Part shown: positions 51,919-59,690 of the stretch, piece after piece | Position numbering within the stretch: the first letter of the stretch is position 1 | Layout of the letters: the number at the start of each line of letters is the position of its first letter | Source of the DNA: Streptomyces cucumeris | Lineage (GTDB): Bacteria > Actinomycetota > Actinomycetes > Streptomycetales > Streptomycetaceae | Direction: 5' to 3' | Length of the DNA stretch: 64,000 nt | Assembly (NCBI RefSeq): GCF_024295805.1 | Contig: NZ_JANCLX010000025.1 | Location: forward strand, 1-64,000 | Program-made: the position numbers and the translations under genes | The notes under the pieces: model-generated | Seen by the model: the letters and a program-made list of their open reading frames with translations, nothing else | Databases searched by the model: none | Told to the model about the DNA's origin: nothing

Positions 51919-53106
51919 GTGTCCCCATCTCGAATATCGATCGCAGCCGGCATCGCGGGCATTGCCATCGCCTCGGCCGTCGGCCTCTCGGCCGCCAACG
52001 CCTCTCCCGATCAGAGCCCCTCTCCCACCCCCACGTCCGCCGCGCAGTACGACGCCGGCATGGTGAAGGCTCTGGCGAAGTCGCTCGGCGTCAGCGAGAG
52101 CAAGGCCGTTGAGCGTCTGGACAGCGAGAGCAAGCAGCAGAAGAGCCTGGACCGGCTGGACGGTGACCTCCGCACGCTCGGCGCCTACTTCGACAACGAC
52201 GGCAAGCTCACCGTCAACGTGGCCGACAAGGCCGCGGCCGCCAAGGTCAGGGACGCCGGGCTCACCGCCCGGGTGCCCGAGCGCGGCCAGGAGCGCCTGG
52301 ACAAGGTGATGGCCGCCCTCGACAGCGCCGCCGCCCAGCGCGTCCCCACGGGAGTCAACTCCTGGGGGGTCGACCTGGCCACGGACACCGTCACCGTCGC
52401 CGTCAGCGACGACAGCACGCCCGCCGCCCGCGCCTTCCTCAAGAAGGCGAAGACGTACGGAAGCGCCGTCAAGGTCGTGAACGAGAAGTCAACCTTGGTC
52501 CCAACACAGAACGTCACCCCGGGCCAGAGCATGAGCGCCGCAGGCGGCGGCACCTGCTCCGTGGGCTATGGCGCCCGCGACCGCTCCGGCAAGCAGTTCC
52601 TGGTCTCGGCCGGTCACTGTCTGGAAGGACTTCCGGACCTGTCCTACGACGGCGAGCGCTTCGCCAAGGCGACCGACACCCGGTTCAACACTGGTCAGAA
52701 CAGTGTCGACATGGGGATCGCCGAGTTGGACAAGGGCGTGAAGGTCGAGACCATGGTGAACGGCAAACAGGTCCGTGGCAGCAGGCGGGCGGCGTCCGGT
52801 GCCGCGCTGTGCAAGGCAGGCCAGACCACCGGCTGGACCTGCGGGAAGGTCAAGTCGTACAACGTCACCGTCGTCTACACCACCAAGCCGGAGACCACCG
52901 TCAAGGGACTGGCCACTTCCACGGTGTGCACCGAGGGCGGTGACAGCGGAGGCGCCTACATTTCCGGCAACCAGGCCCAGGGCGTGACCTCCGGCAACCC
53001 GAAGGGCCAAAAGTGCGGCGGCTCCGTTAAGGCTAAGGGCTCGTCCTACTTCCAGCCCCTGGATGACGCCCTGAGGCACTACCGACTCACGCTCAACACC
53101 CGCTGA
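51919..53106 (+). CDS. Secreted S1-family (S1E, alpha-lytic/streptogrisin-type) serine protease
   Basis: 395-aa preproprotease. GTG start with AAAGGA upstream. Residues 1-30 are a signal peptide (ISIAAGIAGIAIASAVGLSA, cleavage near ANAS). The propeptide (about 45-210) has YFDNDGKLTVNVADKAAAAK and AQRVPTGVNSWGVDLATDTV, the alpha-lytic-type pro-domain that folds and inhibits the enzyme. The protease domain starts near SAAGGGTCSVGYGARD, with catalytic His in LVSAGHCLEG, Asp in NSVDMGIAEL and Ser in CTEGGDSGGAY, and disulfide cysteines in pairs. A streptogrisin-like nutrient protease. A decayed IS5 lies directly upstream. Confidence 0.93.
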   Translation: MSPSRISIAAGIAGIAIASAVGLSAANASPDQSPSPTPTSAAQYDAGMVKALAKSLGVSESKAVERLDSESKQQKSLDRLDGDLRTLGAYFDNDGKLTVNVADKAAAAKVRDAGLTARVPERGQERLDKVMAALDSAAAQRVPTGVNSWGVDLATDTVTVAVSDDSTPAARAFLKKAKTYGSAVKVVNEKSTLVPTQNVTPGQSMSAAGGGTCSVGYGARDRSGKQFLVSAGHCLEGLPDLSYDGERFAKATDTRFNTGQNSVDMGIAELDKGVKVETMVNGKQVRGSRRAASGAALCKAGQTTGWTCGKVKSYNVTVVYTTKPETTVKGLATSTVCTEGGDSGGAYISGNQAQGVTSGNPKGQKCGGSVKAKGSSYFQPLDDALRHYRLTLNTR

Positions 53107-53280
53107 TCCGATCCGGACCGGCGCAGCGGTTGTCCCCGGGCCCCACGGCCGAACTTGCGTTCTAGGTGACTGGTGTTAAGCGGTTGTCCTGGGCGTGCGG
53201 TGTCGCCGTTGAGGGCGTCAGGATCGTAGTTGCTGGTTAGAGCCTGTCCGATGGCTCGCCTAAGCCGGTGACCGTTCGAG

Positions 53281-54498
53281 GCCTGAAGGGTGTCAATATC
53301 CCGATCAGGCCGCTGAGCTGGGTGTTTCTTGTGGATGGAGAAGTCGTTGGGGTGGCGTGGTGTGGTACTCGTTGAGCAGGCCGCCGAGTAGCTGTCGCCG
53401 TCGGACTACGGCAGCAGGCAGGGAGATGACGCTCGGGTGGTCGTCCGGGGCTCGTAGGTCGAGGCTGCGGTGGGCTCGTCCGGTGTTGTAGTGCTCGGCG
53501 TACGTGGTGAGGACTGTACGCAGGTGTCGTTCACCGGTGATGAGGATTCGGTCGGTGCATTCGGTACGGGCTGTGCGTATCCATCGTTCGGCGAATGCGT
53601 TGGACCGGGGGCTTTGCGGCGGAGTCGGGATGACGGCTGTGCCGTTGCCAGCGAAGACGGCGTCGAACGCGGCGGTGAACTTGCTGTCCCGGTCGCGGAT
53701 GAGGAACCGGAAGAACCCCGCCCTGTCGCCGAGGTCCATGAGCAGGTTGCGGGCGAGCTGGGTGACCCATGCGCCGGTAGGGCGCGCGGTGACACCCAGG
53801 ATGTGAACGCGCCGGGTCTTGATCTCCATGACGAAGAAGACGTAGAGGCGTCTGAGGAAGACGGTCTCCACGTGCATGAAGTCGCAGGCGAGTAGCGTGT
53901 GGGCCTGGGCTCGGAGGAAGGTACGCCAGGTCTGCTGAGATGCTCGCTGTGGTGCGGGCGGCAGGCCGGTATGGCGCAGGACGCGCCGGATGGTGGCGGC
54001 GGCGACCCGACGACCGAGTCGGCGGAGCTCGCCTTGGATCCTGACGTATCCCCAGGTCGGGTTCTCTCTTGCCGGGCGCTGGATGAGTGCGACTGTCTCT
54101 TCCGGTAACGGTGGTCGGCCGGGCCTGGCTGGTGTCTGTCGCCATTTCCAGCGCACCAGACGGCGGTGCCAGTTCAGCAGCGTGCCCGGGGTGACCAGCC
54201 GATGGCAGCGTAAGACGGGTGGCAGGTGCCGTGCGAGAGCGGAGAGCACGGCACGATCGGCCCATGAGAGCCGCGGCCGCTCGACCTGTCGGCGAAGCAC
54301 AGCGACCTCGTGGCGAAGGACAAGAATCTCGGCATTGTTCGCGGCGGTCGATCGGCCCAGCAAAAGGAAGCAGCTCAGCAGTCGGCAGAAGATCAGGTAG
54401 AGCAGTCGGAGACCCACGATCAGTGATCGTGCCCATACTTGGGCAATCGCAAAGCCCCAGGTCAACCACCGTACGGCAATAAAGACACCCTTCAGGTG
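53281..54498 (-). mobile_element. IS3/IS481-like insertion sequence, apparently complete
   Basis: Perfect 13-base terminal repeats CCTGAAGGGTGTC (53282-53294) and GACACCCTTCAGG (54484-54496) bound a single long transposase gene. TCGAG is found just outside both ends (53276-53280 and 54499-54503), a likely 5-base target duplication. The element is about 1.2 kb and looks intact. Confidence 0.75.
53305..54465 (-). CDS. Integrase-core (rve) transposase
   Basis: 386-aa transposase with an N-terminal hydrophobic/helical stretch (LLYLIFCRLLSCFLLLGRST), a leucine-zipper-like segment EILVLRHEVAVLRRQVERPR, an HTH (RCHRLVTPGTLLNWHRRLVR), and an rve catalytic core with DDE residues in LACDFMHVETVFLRRLYVFF (first Asp), FLIRDRDSKFTAAFD (second Asp) and SPRSNAFAERWIRTARTECT (Glu). 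It ends NTGRAHRSLDLRAPDD, as in the IS3/IS481 group. It is a single uninterrupted frame within perfect terminal repeats, so it is probably active or recently active. Confidence 0.9.
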   Translation of the reverse strand: MTWGFAIAQVWARSLIVGLRLLYLIFCRLLSCFLLLGRSTAANNAEILVLRHEVAVLRRQVERPRLSWADRAVLSALARHLPPVLRCHRLVTPGTLLNWHRRLVRWKWRQTPARPGRPPLPEETVALIQRPARENPTWGYVRIQGELRRLGRRVAAATIRRVLRHTGLPPAPQRASQQTWRTFLRAQAHTLLACDFMHVETVFLRRLYVFFVMEIKTRRVHILGVTARPTGAWVTQLARNLLMDLGDRAGFFRFLIRDRDSKFTAAFDAVFAGNGTAVIPTPPQSPRSNAFAERWIRTARTECTDRILITGERHLRTVLTTYAEHYNTGRAHRSLDLRAPDDHPSVISLPAAVVRRRQLLGGLLNEYHTTPPQRLLHPQETPSSAA

Positions 54499-54839
54499 TC
54501 GAGGACGACCCGGGTGACGTCGATGAGGCCGGCGTCGTCGAGTTGGTGCAGCACGGCCTCATGCAGCCGGCCCCAGACACCGGCTCTCGACCAGACCAAG
54601 AACCGACGGTGAGCAGTGGACTTCGATATGCCGAAGCACGGTGGCAGGGCTCGCCAGGCGCAGCCGCTGACCAGTACGTAGATGATGGCGGCGAACAGCG
54701 TCTCATCAGGCGTGTCCTGCGTTCCCCCACCCTGCGGCCGCACCTTCGACGGAGGGATCAACGGCTCCGCGATCTCCCACAACCCGTCCGGAACAATCCA
54801 ACTCCACATACCCCGCCCCATGACCATACCAACGAGCAA
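54492..54839 (-). pseudogene. N-terminal fragment of an IS5-family transposase
   Basis: 115-codon fragment: MWSWIVPDGLWEIAEPLIPP, then TPDETLFAAIIYVLVSGCAW, RALPPCFGISKSTAHRRFLV and VTRVVLDT. This is the IS5-type N-terminal domain up to the first catalytic region, where the nested IS begins. The DDE domain is lost. It abuts the biosynthetic operon. Confidence 0.85.
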
Positions 54840-55490
54840 TCACCACGTAGGACACGGTCTAAGCTTGCTAAGCATGCGATCCGTCGTGTCAACAACGGCC
54901 GCGCGTTCGGCGGCGTATACAAGCGCCATCCGGTGGTAATCGGCACTGAAGTCAGCAACCGCGTCCGCAATCAGGAATGTTTCGATGTCGTTGGCGAAAG
55001 CATCGCAGGCTGTCATGAGGCACCCGATGTGGGCGTAGACACCGCAGATAATGAGCTGATCGCGGCCCTGTTCACGCATAGCCTCCAGAAGAGGCGTTCG
55101 GAAGAACGTGCTGTAGCGCCATTTTGTCAGTACCCTCTCACCGGGCCTGGGTGAGAGCGGGGCGATGATCCTCCGGTGGCTCTCCGAGGTGCTCATCCCG
55201 GGCCCCCAGAAGTCCGCGAGCAATCCCCTGTCGTGCTTCTCCATACCTCCGGGCTGTGCTGAGAAGAACACGGGAATGCCTGCCTCGGCGCAGACTTCGC
55301 GCAGGCGGGCGATGCGGGGAATAACCTCCGACATCGGCGACTCGTCGGCAGGGAAGGAGCCGACGAAGTACTCCTGCATGTCGTGGATGAGGAGAGCGGC
55401 GCGCGCCGGGTCGACCGCCCATGTCACCACTCGGTCCGGCAGCTGGTCGGCAGCCGGCAAAGCGTAGGGCTGGATCCTGGGAATGGTCAT
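54840..55490 (-). CDS. PhzD-like isochorismatase (aminodeoxyisochorismate hydrolase)
   Basis: 216-aa isochorismatase-fold hydrolase. It opens IPRIQPYALPAADQLPDRVV, then WAVDPARAALLIHDMQEYFV, where the Asp of HDMQ is the catalytic acid of PhzD. LTKWRYSTFFRTPLLEAMRE and LIICGVYAHIGCLMTACDAF complete the active site. PhzD removes pyruvate from aminodeoxyisochorismate to give trans-2,3-dihydro-3-hydroxyanthranilate; with the PhzE-like gene in this operon that reaction is more likely than simple isochorismate hydrolysis. It overlaps the MbtH gene by ATGA. The last residues (RPCPTW) are encoded by the terminal repeat of an insertion sequence, so the natural C-terminus has been replaced. Confidence 0.85.
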   Translation of the reverse strand: MTIPRIQPYALPAADQLPDRVVTWAVDPARAALLIHDMQEYFVGSFPADESPMSEVIPRIARLREVCAEAGIPVFFSAQPGGMEKHDRGLLADFWGPGMSTSESHRRIIAPLSPRPGERVLTKWRYSTFFRTPLLEAMREQGRDQLIICGVYAHIGCLMTACDAFANDIETFLIADAVADFSADYHRMALVYAAERAAVVDTTDRMLSKLRPCPTW

Positions 55491-55714
55491 CGTCGAGGGC
55501 CTTCCAATATCTGAACCGTGCTCAGACCCGCAGGACGCATGTCCGTCCAGTGGTCGCGAATGTACTCCATACAGCCCTGATAAGGTGAGGGGCCGGAGCA
55601 GATCTGCCAGCCGCCCGGGACCGCTCTATTCATGGGCCACAGCGAGTGCTGGAACTCTTCGTTGCGCAGCCCAGGGCAGGAATCGCCGACTCCTGCGAAC
55701 GCATCAGCCGTCAT
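55487..55714 (-). CDS. MbtH-like protein
   Basis: 75-aa NRPS accessory protein. The MbtH signature is clear: NEEFQHSLWPMNRAVPGGW, then CMEYIRDHWTDMRPAGL. It differs slightly from the usual pattern, with SGPSPYQGCMEY in place of the usual short CL-YI loop. MbtH proteins bind adenylation domains and are needed for their folding or activity. It overlaps the carrier gene upstream and the PhzD-like gene downstream by four bases each (ATGA), so it is fully part of the operon and probably serves the adenylation protein encoded at 55975-57678. Confidence 0.88.
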   Translation of the reverse strand: MTADAFAGVGDSCPGLRNEEFQHSLWPMNRAVPGGWQICSGPSPYQGCMEYIRDHWTDMRPAGLSTVQILEGPRR

Positions 55715-55971
55715 CGCACCATCTCCCGTAGAACTGTGGTGAGGGCGGCCTGCAGAGACGTCACCGTGTTGAACGTCTCCGGCACGAGGAGCTCGTCGGG
55801 GAAGACAATGTCGAACTCCTTCTCCAATGCCACGAGCAGGCGCATACGGCCCAGCGAATCAAGTCCGAGATCGACGAGCACCGCGTCAGCGAGGACGGGC
55901 TCGGACGCGGCGAGCCCTGGGATACACCTCCGTAGGACATTCACGTAGCGCAACTCATCGTCGTGCTCCAT
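55711..55971 (-). CDS. Free-standing acyl/peptidyl carrier protein
   Basis: 86-aa carrier protein with DLGLDSLGRMRLLVALEKEF; Ser39 of DSL would carry phosphopantetheine. The four-helix layout is complete, and acidic residues surround the site. It lies three bases after the adenylation gene and overlaps the MbtH gene by ATGA. It should accept the aminoacyl or aryl group activated by the neighbouring adenylation protein and present it to the condensation protein. No carrier domain is fused to A or C in this operon, so the whole system works in trans. Confidence 0.92.
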   Translation of the reverse strand: MEHDDELRYVNVLRRCIPGLAASEPVLADAVLVDLGLDSLGRMRLLVALEKEFDIVFPDELLVPETFNTVTSLQAALTTVLREMVR

Positions 55972-55974
55972 CGG

Positions 55975-57678
55975 TCATGACCTCCCAGACAGCATGCGCT
56001 GCAGTTTCTTGTGATCGACCTTGCCGTTTCCGTTCAGCGGCAAGGAGAGGAACGAAACCCATCGGAGGGGGACCATGGCCTCCGGAAGGATGAGTCTCAC
56101 ATGGTCCTGCAGCTCGGTGGCCAGGACCGCGCCCTCGGTTGATGCGCCCGAAGACACGTAGCAGGCGACAAGCTCCCTCTCAGTGCCCTCGTCGACCACC
56201 ACCACAGCGCATTGCGCCACGGAATGATGGCAGGCGAGCACCGCTTCGATCTCGCCGAGTTCCATCCGCACACCCTTGACCTTGACCTGTCGGTCCAACC
56301 GGCCGAGGTAGTACAGCAGACCGTCCCTGATCACCCCGGCGTCGCCACTGCGGTGCAGCCGGCCGGTCGGCGAGGAGGGATCGATGACATCACGATGAAA
56401 GGCACCCTTGGTTGCGGCAGGGTCCTGGAGGTAGCCACGGCACACGGCCACCCCACCGACAAAGATCTCTCCGATCTCGCCCGGAGCCGCCGCCCGCCAG
56501 GCACCGTCCTCGGCCTCGACCAGGACATACAGGCAGGCGTTCACCACGGGGGAACCGACCGGCAGGCGACGTCCGCTCAGGTCTGCTCCCCTCACCACAT
56601 GGTGAGTGAGGTCGTCGGAGGTCTCGGTGAATCCCCAGGCGTTACTGACCTCCACGCCCGGGAGTGCGTCGATAAGGTCGGCGGCGGTGCTGGGCAGGAG
56701 TTCCTCACCCGTGGAGATCACCCAGCGCAGGGCAGACAGGTCGACCCTCCCGCGTGCTACCTCTTCCGTGAGCATACGCAGCAAGGTGGGCACCGCCTCG
56801 AGCACGGTGACCTGCCGTACGGCGAGCTCCGTGACCAGTCTGCGGGGGAAGTGCACGTCGGCGTCGTCGACGACCACCATCACCGAGCCTGCAAGGGCGG
56901 GTACGAGCATCTGCCATATGGAGATGTCGAACACGAGCGGAGCGCTGAAGGCTATGACATCCGACGGGGTGAGCCCGTGGTCGAGGACCTTGGCCCAGAG
57001 GTGGTTGACCATCCCCTGGTGTTCGTTGAGCGCCCCTTTCGGCACCCCTGTGGTGCCGGACGTGTAGAACACGTACCTCGCCTCGGACGCGTCAGCGCAC
57101 TTCTCCGGCCAGGTGAAGGCGCGGGCCTCGTGGTGTAAGCGCCCTTCCGCCGATGGTGCGGACAGCTCCACCGATAGGATGGGCACGTCCGCAAGGAGCG
57201 CCGCGGCACGCAGTGACTCGGCACTTGCGTTCGAAGGCAGATAGGCGGCGAGCAGTGCTGCCCCGCTGCGTTGCAGGACGGTGGCCGTCCGGCTCTGGGG
57301 CCAGGTGGGGTCGACGGGCAGATACACCGCGCCAAGGCTTTCCAGCGCCAGGAAGAGGGCGAGAGTCGTCGCCGACCGCAATCCGCTACAGGCGATCACA
57401 TCACCGGGCTTGCATCCGCGCTCCGTCAGTTCCTTCCGCAACGCGTACACATGGGTGAGCAGGTCGGCACAGGTGAGGCGGCTCTCCTTGTGGACGACGG
57501 CCAAGGCGTCCGGGGTGTGCGCGGCGCGCCGCGCGAGATGCCCGACGACAGTCTCGGCCAGGTTCAGTGGGTGGGGTCGGGTCAGGGCCAGGCGGGCGGC
57601 TTCGGCCGCCTGGCGCGGCGGGATCGCCAAGGGCGGCAAGGTACTAGAGAAGGCGGCGCCCTGGTCGGTTACGGTCAC
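55975..57678 (-). CDS. Free-standing NRPS adenylation protein
   Basis: 567-aa AMP-forming adenylation domain without fused carrier. Core motifs: A3 YTSGTTGVPKG (205-215), A4 FDISIWQ (250-256), A5 NAWGFTETS, A7 RSGDAG, A8 GRLDRQVKVKGVRMELGEIE and A10 NGNGKVD with the catalytic Lys near residue 554. Asp251 at A4 corresponds to the Asp235 that binds the alpha-amino group in amino-acid-activating domains, so the substrate is probably an alpha-amino acid (perhaps 2,3-diaminopropionate, since an SbnA-like gene is adjacent) rather than a free benzoate. It overlaps the PhzE-like gene by ATGA and is followed by its carrier and MbtH partners. Confidence 0.92.
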   Translation of the reverse strand: MTVTDQGAAFSSTLPPLAIPPRQAAEAARLALTRPHPLNLAETVVGHLARRAAHTPDALAVVHKESRLTCADLLTHVYALRKELTERGCKPGDVIACSGLRSATTLALFLALESLGAVYLPVDPTWPQSRTATVLQRSGAALLAAYLPSNASAESLRAAALLADVPILSVELSAPSAEGRLHHEARAFTWPEKCADASEARYVFYTSGTTGVPKGALNEHQGMVNHLWAKVLDHGLTPSDVIAFSAPLVFDISIWQMLVPALAGSVMVVVDDADVHFPRRLVTELAVRQVTVLEAVPTLLRMLTEEVARGRVDLSALRWVISTGEELLPSTAADLIDALPGVEVSNAWGFTETSDDLTHHVVRGADLSGRRLPVGSPVVNACLYVLVEAEDGAWRAAAPGEIGEIFVGGVAVCRGYLQDPAATKGAFHRDVIDPSSPTGRLHRSGDAGVIRDGLLYYLGRLDRQVKVKGVRMELGEIEAVLACHHSVAQCAVVVVDEGTERELVACYVSSGASTEGAVLATELQDHVRLILPEAMVPLRWVSFLSLPLNGNGKVDHKKLQRMLSGRS

Positions 57679-59690
57679 GAAGACTCCATTGATGGTTCGC
57701 GGGCTGATTCGGTGGCAGGGCAGGGCTGGTTTCTCCGCCAGTTCAGAAGCGCAGGGATCGCCTCGGCCAGGACAGCCCCTCCGTCCGTGCTGATCACCGA
57801 TTCCGGATGGAACTGGAACGAGCGGAAGCCTGGGCCGGACAGGGCTTCGACCTCCCCCGTCATCGGGTCACGGCAGATGCGCACGGCACCGCCCCGCTCG
57901 CCGGAGAGGACGAAGTCTGTGTCGGACCAGGCGGCGAAGGTGTTGTAGTAGCCCACCTCGACCTGGCTTCCGAAGAGATCGATCCGGCGTCTGCGGCCCT
58001 GGTTGGGCCGCGCCTTGCGGCGCAGAGGGAGGCCGAGTGCCTGGCAGAGCACCTGATGTCCGAGGCACAACGACATGAACGGCATATCCGAGTGCAGCAG
58101 TTCCCGTGTGATCTTCCCGACGGCAGAGATCTTCACGTCCTCCGTCGCGCGGGGGTCACCGGGCCCCGGCCCGACCACGACGATGTCGAATCCGGAGGCG
58201 TCGAGGCCCCGATCGAAGGGGTGGATCACCACCGACAGGCCCGACACCCTAAGGTAGTGGGCCAGCATGTCCGTGAACGTGTCGCTGTTGTCGATGAGCA
58301 GTGCACGGTGCCCGCAGGCATCCGAGGGAACGCCGGTGGGTCCGTGATTGCCAGCAACCGTTGGCTCCCCCCGAGCCCAGAACGGGGCCAGGACGTCGCG
58401 TCGGGCCCGTAGCACCGACCTGATACGAGCGTCGTCCGAGAGGCTGACGGCAGCCAGCCGCGATGCGGAGTTGCTCGGGTCGGGGGTCGAACCCGCTCCT
58501 GTGATCGCGTCGAGCAGTGCCGCACACTTGGCGAGTGTCTCGTCCACTTCCGCCTCTGGGGCGGAATGACGCACCAGTGTGGCCCCTACCCCGATGTTCA
58601 GGACACCGGACGCGCCGACATCGGCGGTGCGGATCAGGATCGCTGAGTCCAGCGTCGGCATACCTGCCGGATCCGTACCGATCAACGCTGCCACCCCGCT
58701 GTAGTAACCTCTGCCCGTGGTCTCGTACTTACGGATCACAGAGCAGGCATTCTCCAGGGGGCTGCCCGTGACTGTAGGAGCGAAGAGGGTCTGCCGCAGG
58801 ATGTCGAACGGGGTCAGCCGGCTGTACCCGCTGAGAAGAAATTCCGTATGGGCCAGCCGGTTCATCTCCTTCAGAAACGGCCCTGCGGCCCGGATGCCGG
58901 AAGTGCAGATCCGCGCCATCATCTTGAGCTCTTCGTCGACCACCATGAAGAGCTCGTCGGCTTCCTTCTGGTCGGCCAGGAACTCCAGCGCTCCCTCGGT
59001 ACAAGGCCCTTCCTGCGGATATCGATAGGTCCCGCTGATGGGGTTCATCGTGACGGTCCCGCCGTCGAGGGTGACGTGTCGCTCCGGACTCGCCCCGACC
59101 AGGGTGCGCTCACCCGTGTGCACGGCGAAGGTCCAGTAGGCGCCCGATTCGGCGGTTAGCAGTCTGCGCAGCGCTGACAGTGCGCCCCTCAACGGATCTC
59201 CGTCCATCTGGGCGGTGAACGACCGTCTGATGACGAAGTTGGCACCCTCACCGCGTCCGATCTCCTCAGAGATCACTTTTCCGACGGTTGCCGCGTAGGC
59301 CTCGTCCGTCGTGTCGAAGCAGGCATCGCGCAAGGCTGTGCGGTCATCGGGTAACCGGGACCTGAGCCACTCGGCGTCGACGGTGAAGTGTTCCGTGGCC
59401 TGCAGCGCAAGAGCGTGCGCCTCGTCGTCGTGACAGGAATAGCCGCGTTCGGTCCCGACCTGACGGTAGGGCAGCAAGACGAGTACGGGCAGATCAGCTG
59501 CCCGCTCCCCCTGCTCGAGATCGGCGAGACAGTCGAACTCGGTGATGCGCCCGAACAGCACCTCGATCTCCCCCGGCGGGCTCGCTTCCCGCTTCAGGAG
59601 AGCGAACGGCTCCGGCTGCGGCACAAGGACGCGTGCGAGCACCGCTGACCTCTCGTCAGTGCTTCCGGGCAAGACAGAATATGTGGTCAT
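57675..59690 (-). CDS. PhzE-like 2-amino-2-deoxyisochorismate synthase (TrpE/PabB-type fused to glutamine amidotransferase)
   Basis: 671-aa fusion. Residues about 1-430 form the chorismate-binding domain (FVIRRSFTAQMDGD, TLVGASPERHVTLDGGTVTM, NPISGTYRYP, TVTGSPLENACSVIRKYE, YYSGVAALIG). Residues about 465-650 form a class I glutamine amidotransferase with the oxyanion strand VVGPGPGDPR, nucleophile Cys in SLCLGHQVLCQALG and the His-Glu pair in FQFHPES. The size, domain order and neighbour PhzD-like gene fit PhzE, which aminates chorismate to ADIC, rather than anthranilate synthase. Start and stop overlap the neighbours by ATGA. A dehydrogenase to finish 3-hydroxyanthranilate is not seen in the window. 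Confidence 0.88.
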   Translation of the reverse strand: MTTYSVLPGSTDERSAVLARVLVPQPEPFALLKREASPPGEIEVLFGRITEFDCLADLEQGERAADLPVLVLLPYRQVGTERGYSCHDDEAHALALQATEHFTVDAEWLRSRLPDDRTALRDACFDTTDEAYAATVGKVISEEIGRGEGANFVIRRSFTAQMDGDPLRGALSALRRLLTAESGAYWTFAVHTGERTLVGASPERHVTLDGGTVTMNPISGTYRYPQEGPCTEGALEFLADQKEADELFMVVDEELKMMARICTSGIRAAGPFLKEMNRLAHTEFLLSGYSRLTPFDILRQTLFAPTVTGSPLENACSVIRKYETTGRGYYSGVAALIGTDPAGMPTLDSAILIRTADVGASGVLNIGVGATLVRHSAPEAEVDETLAKCAALLDAITGAGSTPDPSNSASRLAAVSLSDDARIRSVLRARRDVLAPFWARGEPTVAGNHGPTGVPSDACGHRALLIDNSDTFTDMLAHYLRVSGLSVVIHPFDRGLDASGFDIVVVGPGPGDPRATEDVKISAVGKITRELLHSDMPFMSLCLGHQVLCQALGLPLRRKARPNQGRRRRIDLFGSQVEVGYYNTFAAWSDTDFVLSGERGGAVRICRDPMTGEVEALSGPGFRSFQFHPESVISTDGGAVLAEAIPALLNWRRNQPCPATESAREPSMESS

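Larger units (their letters stand above)
53241..54859. mobile_element. IS5-type element remnant containing a nested IS3/IS481-like insertion
   Basis: The right end is within the last codons of the PhzD-like gene: GACCGTGTCCTA read inward from 54859 looks like an IS5-type terminal repeat. A related GAGCCTGTCC is at 53241-53250 and could be the other end. An intact transposon (53281-54498) has landed inside, and without it only about 400 bases of the IS5 remain, so it is an internal-deletion copy. The outer limits are tentative. Confidence 0.45.

Noticed and set aside
54840..59690. Phenazine cluster
   Set aside because: PhzE and PhzD are present, but PhzF, PhzA/B and PhzG are absent, and NRPS and YcaO genes take their place.
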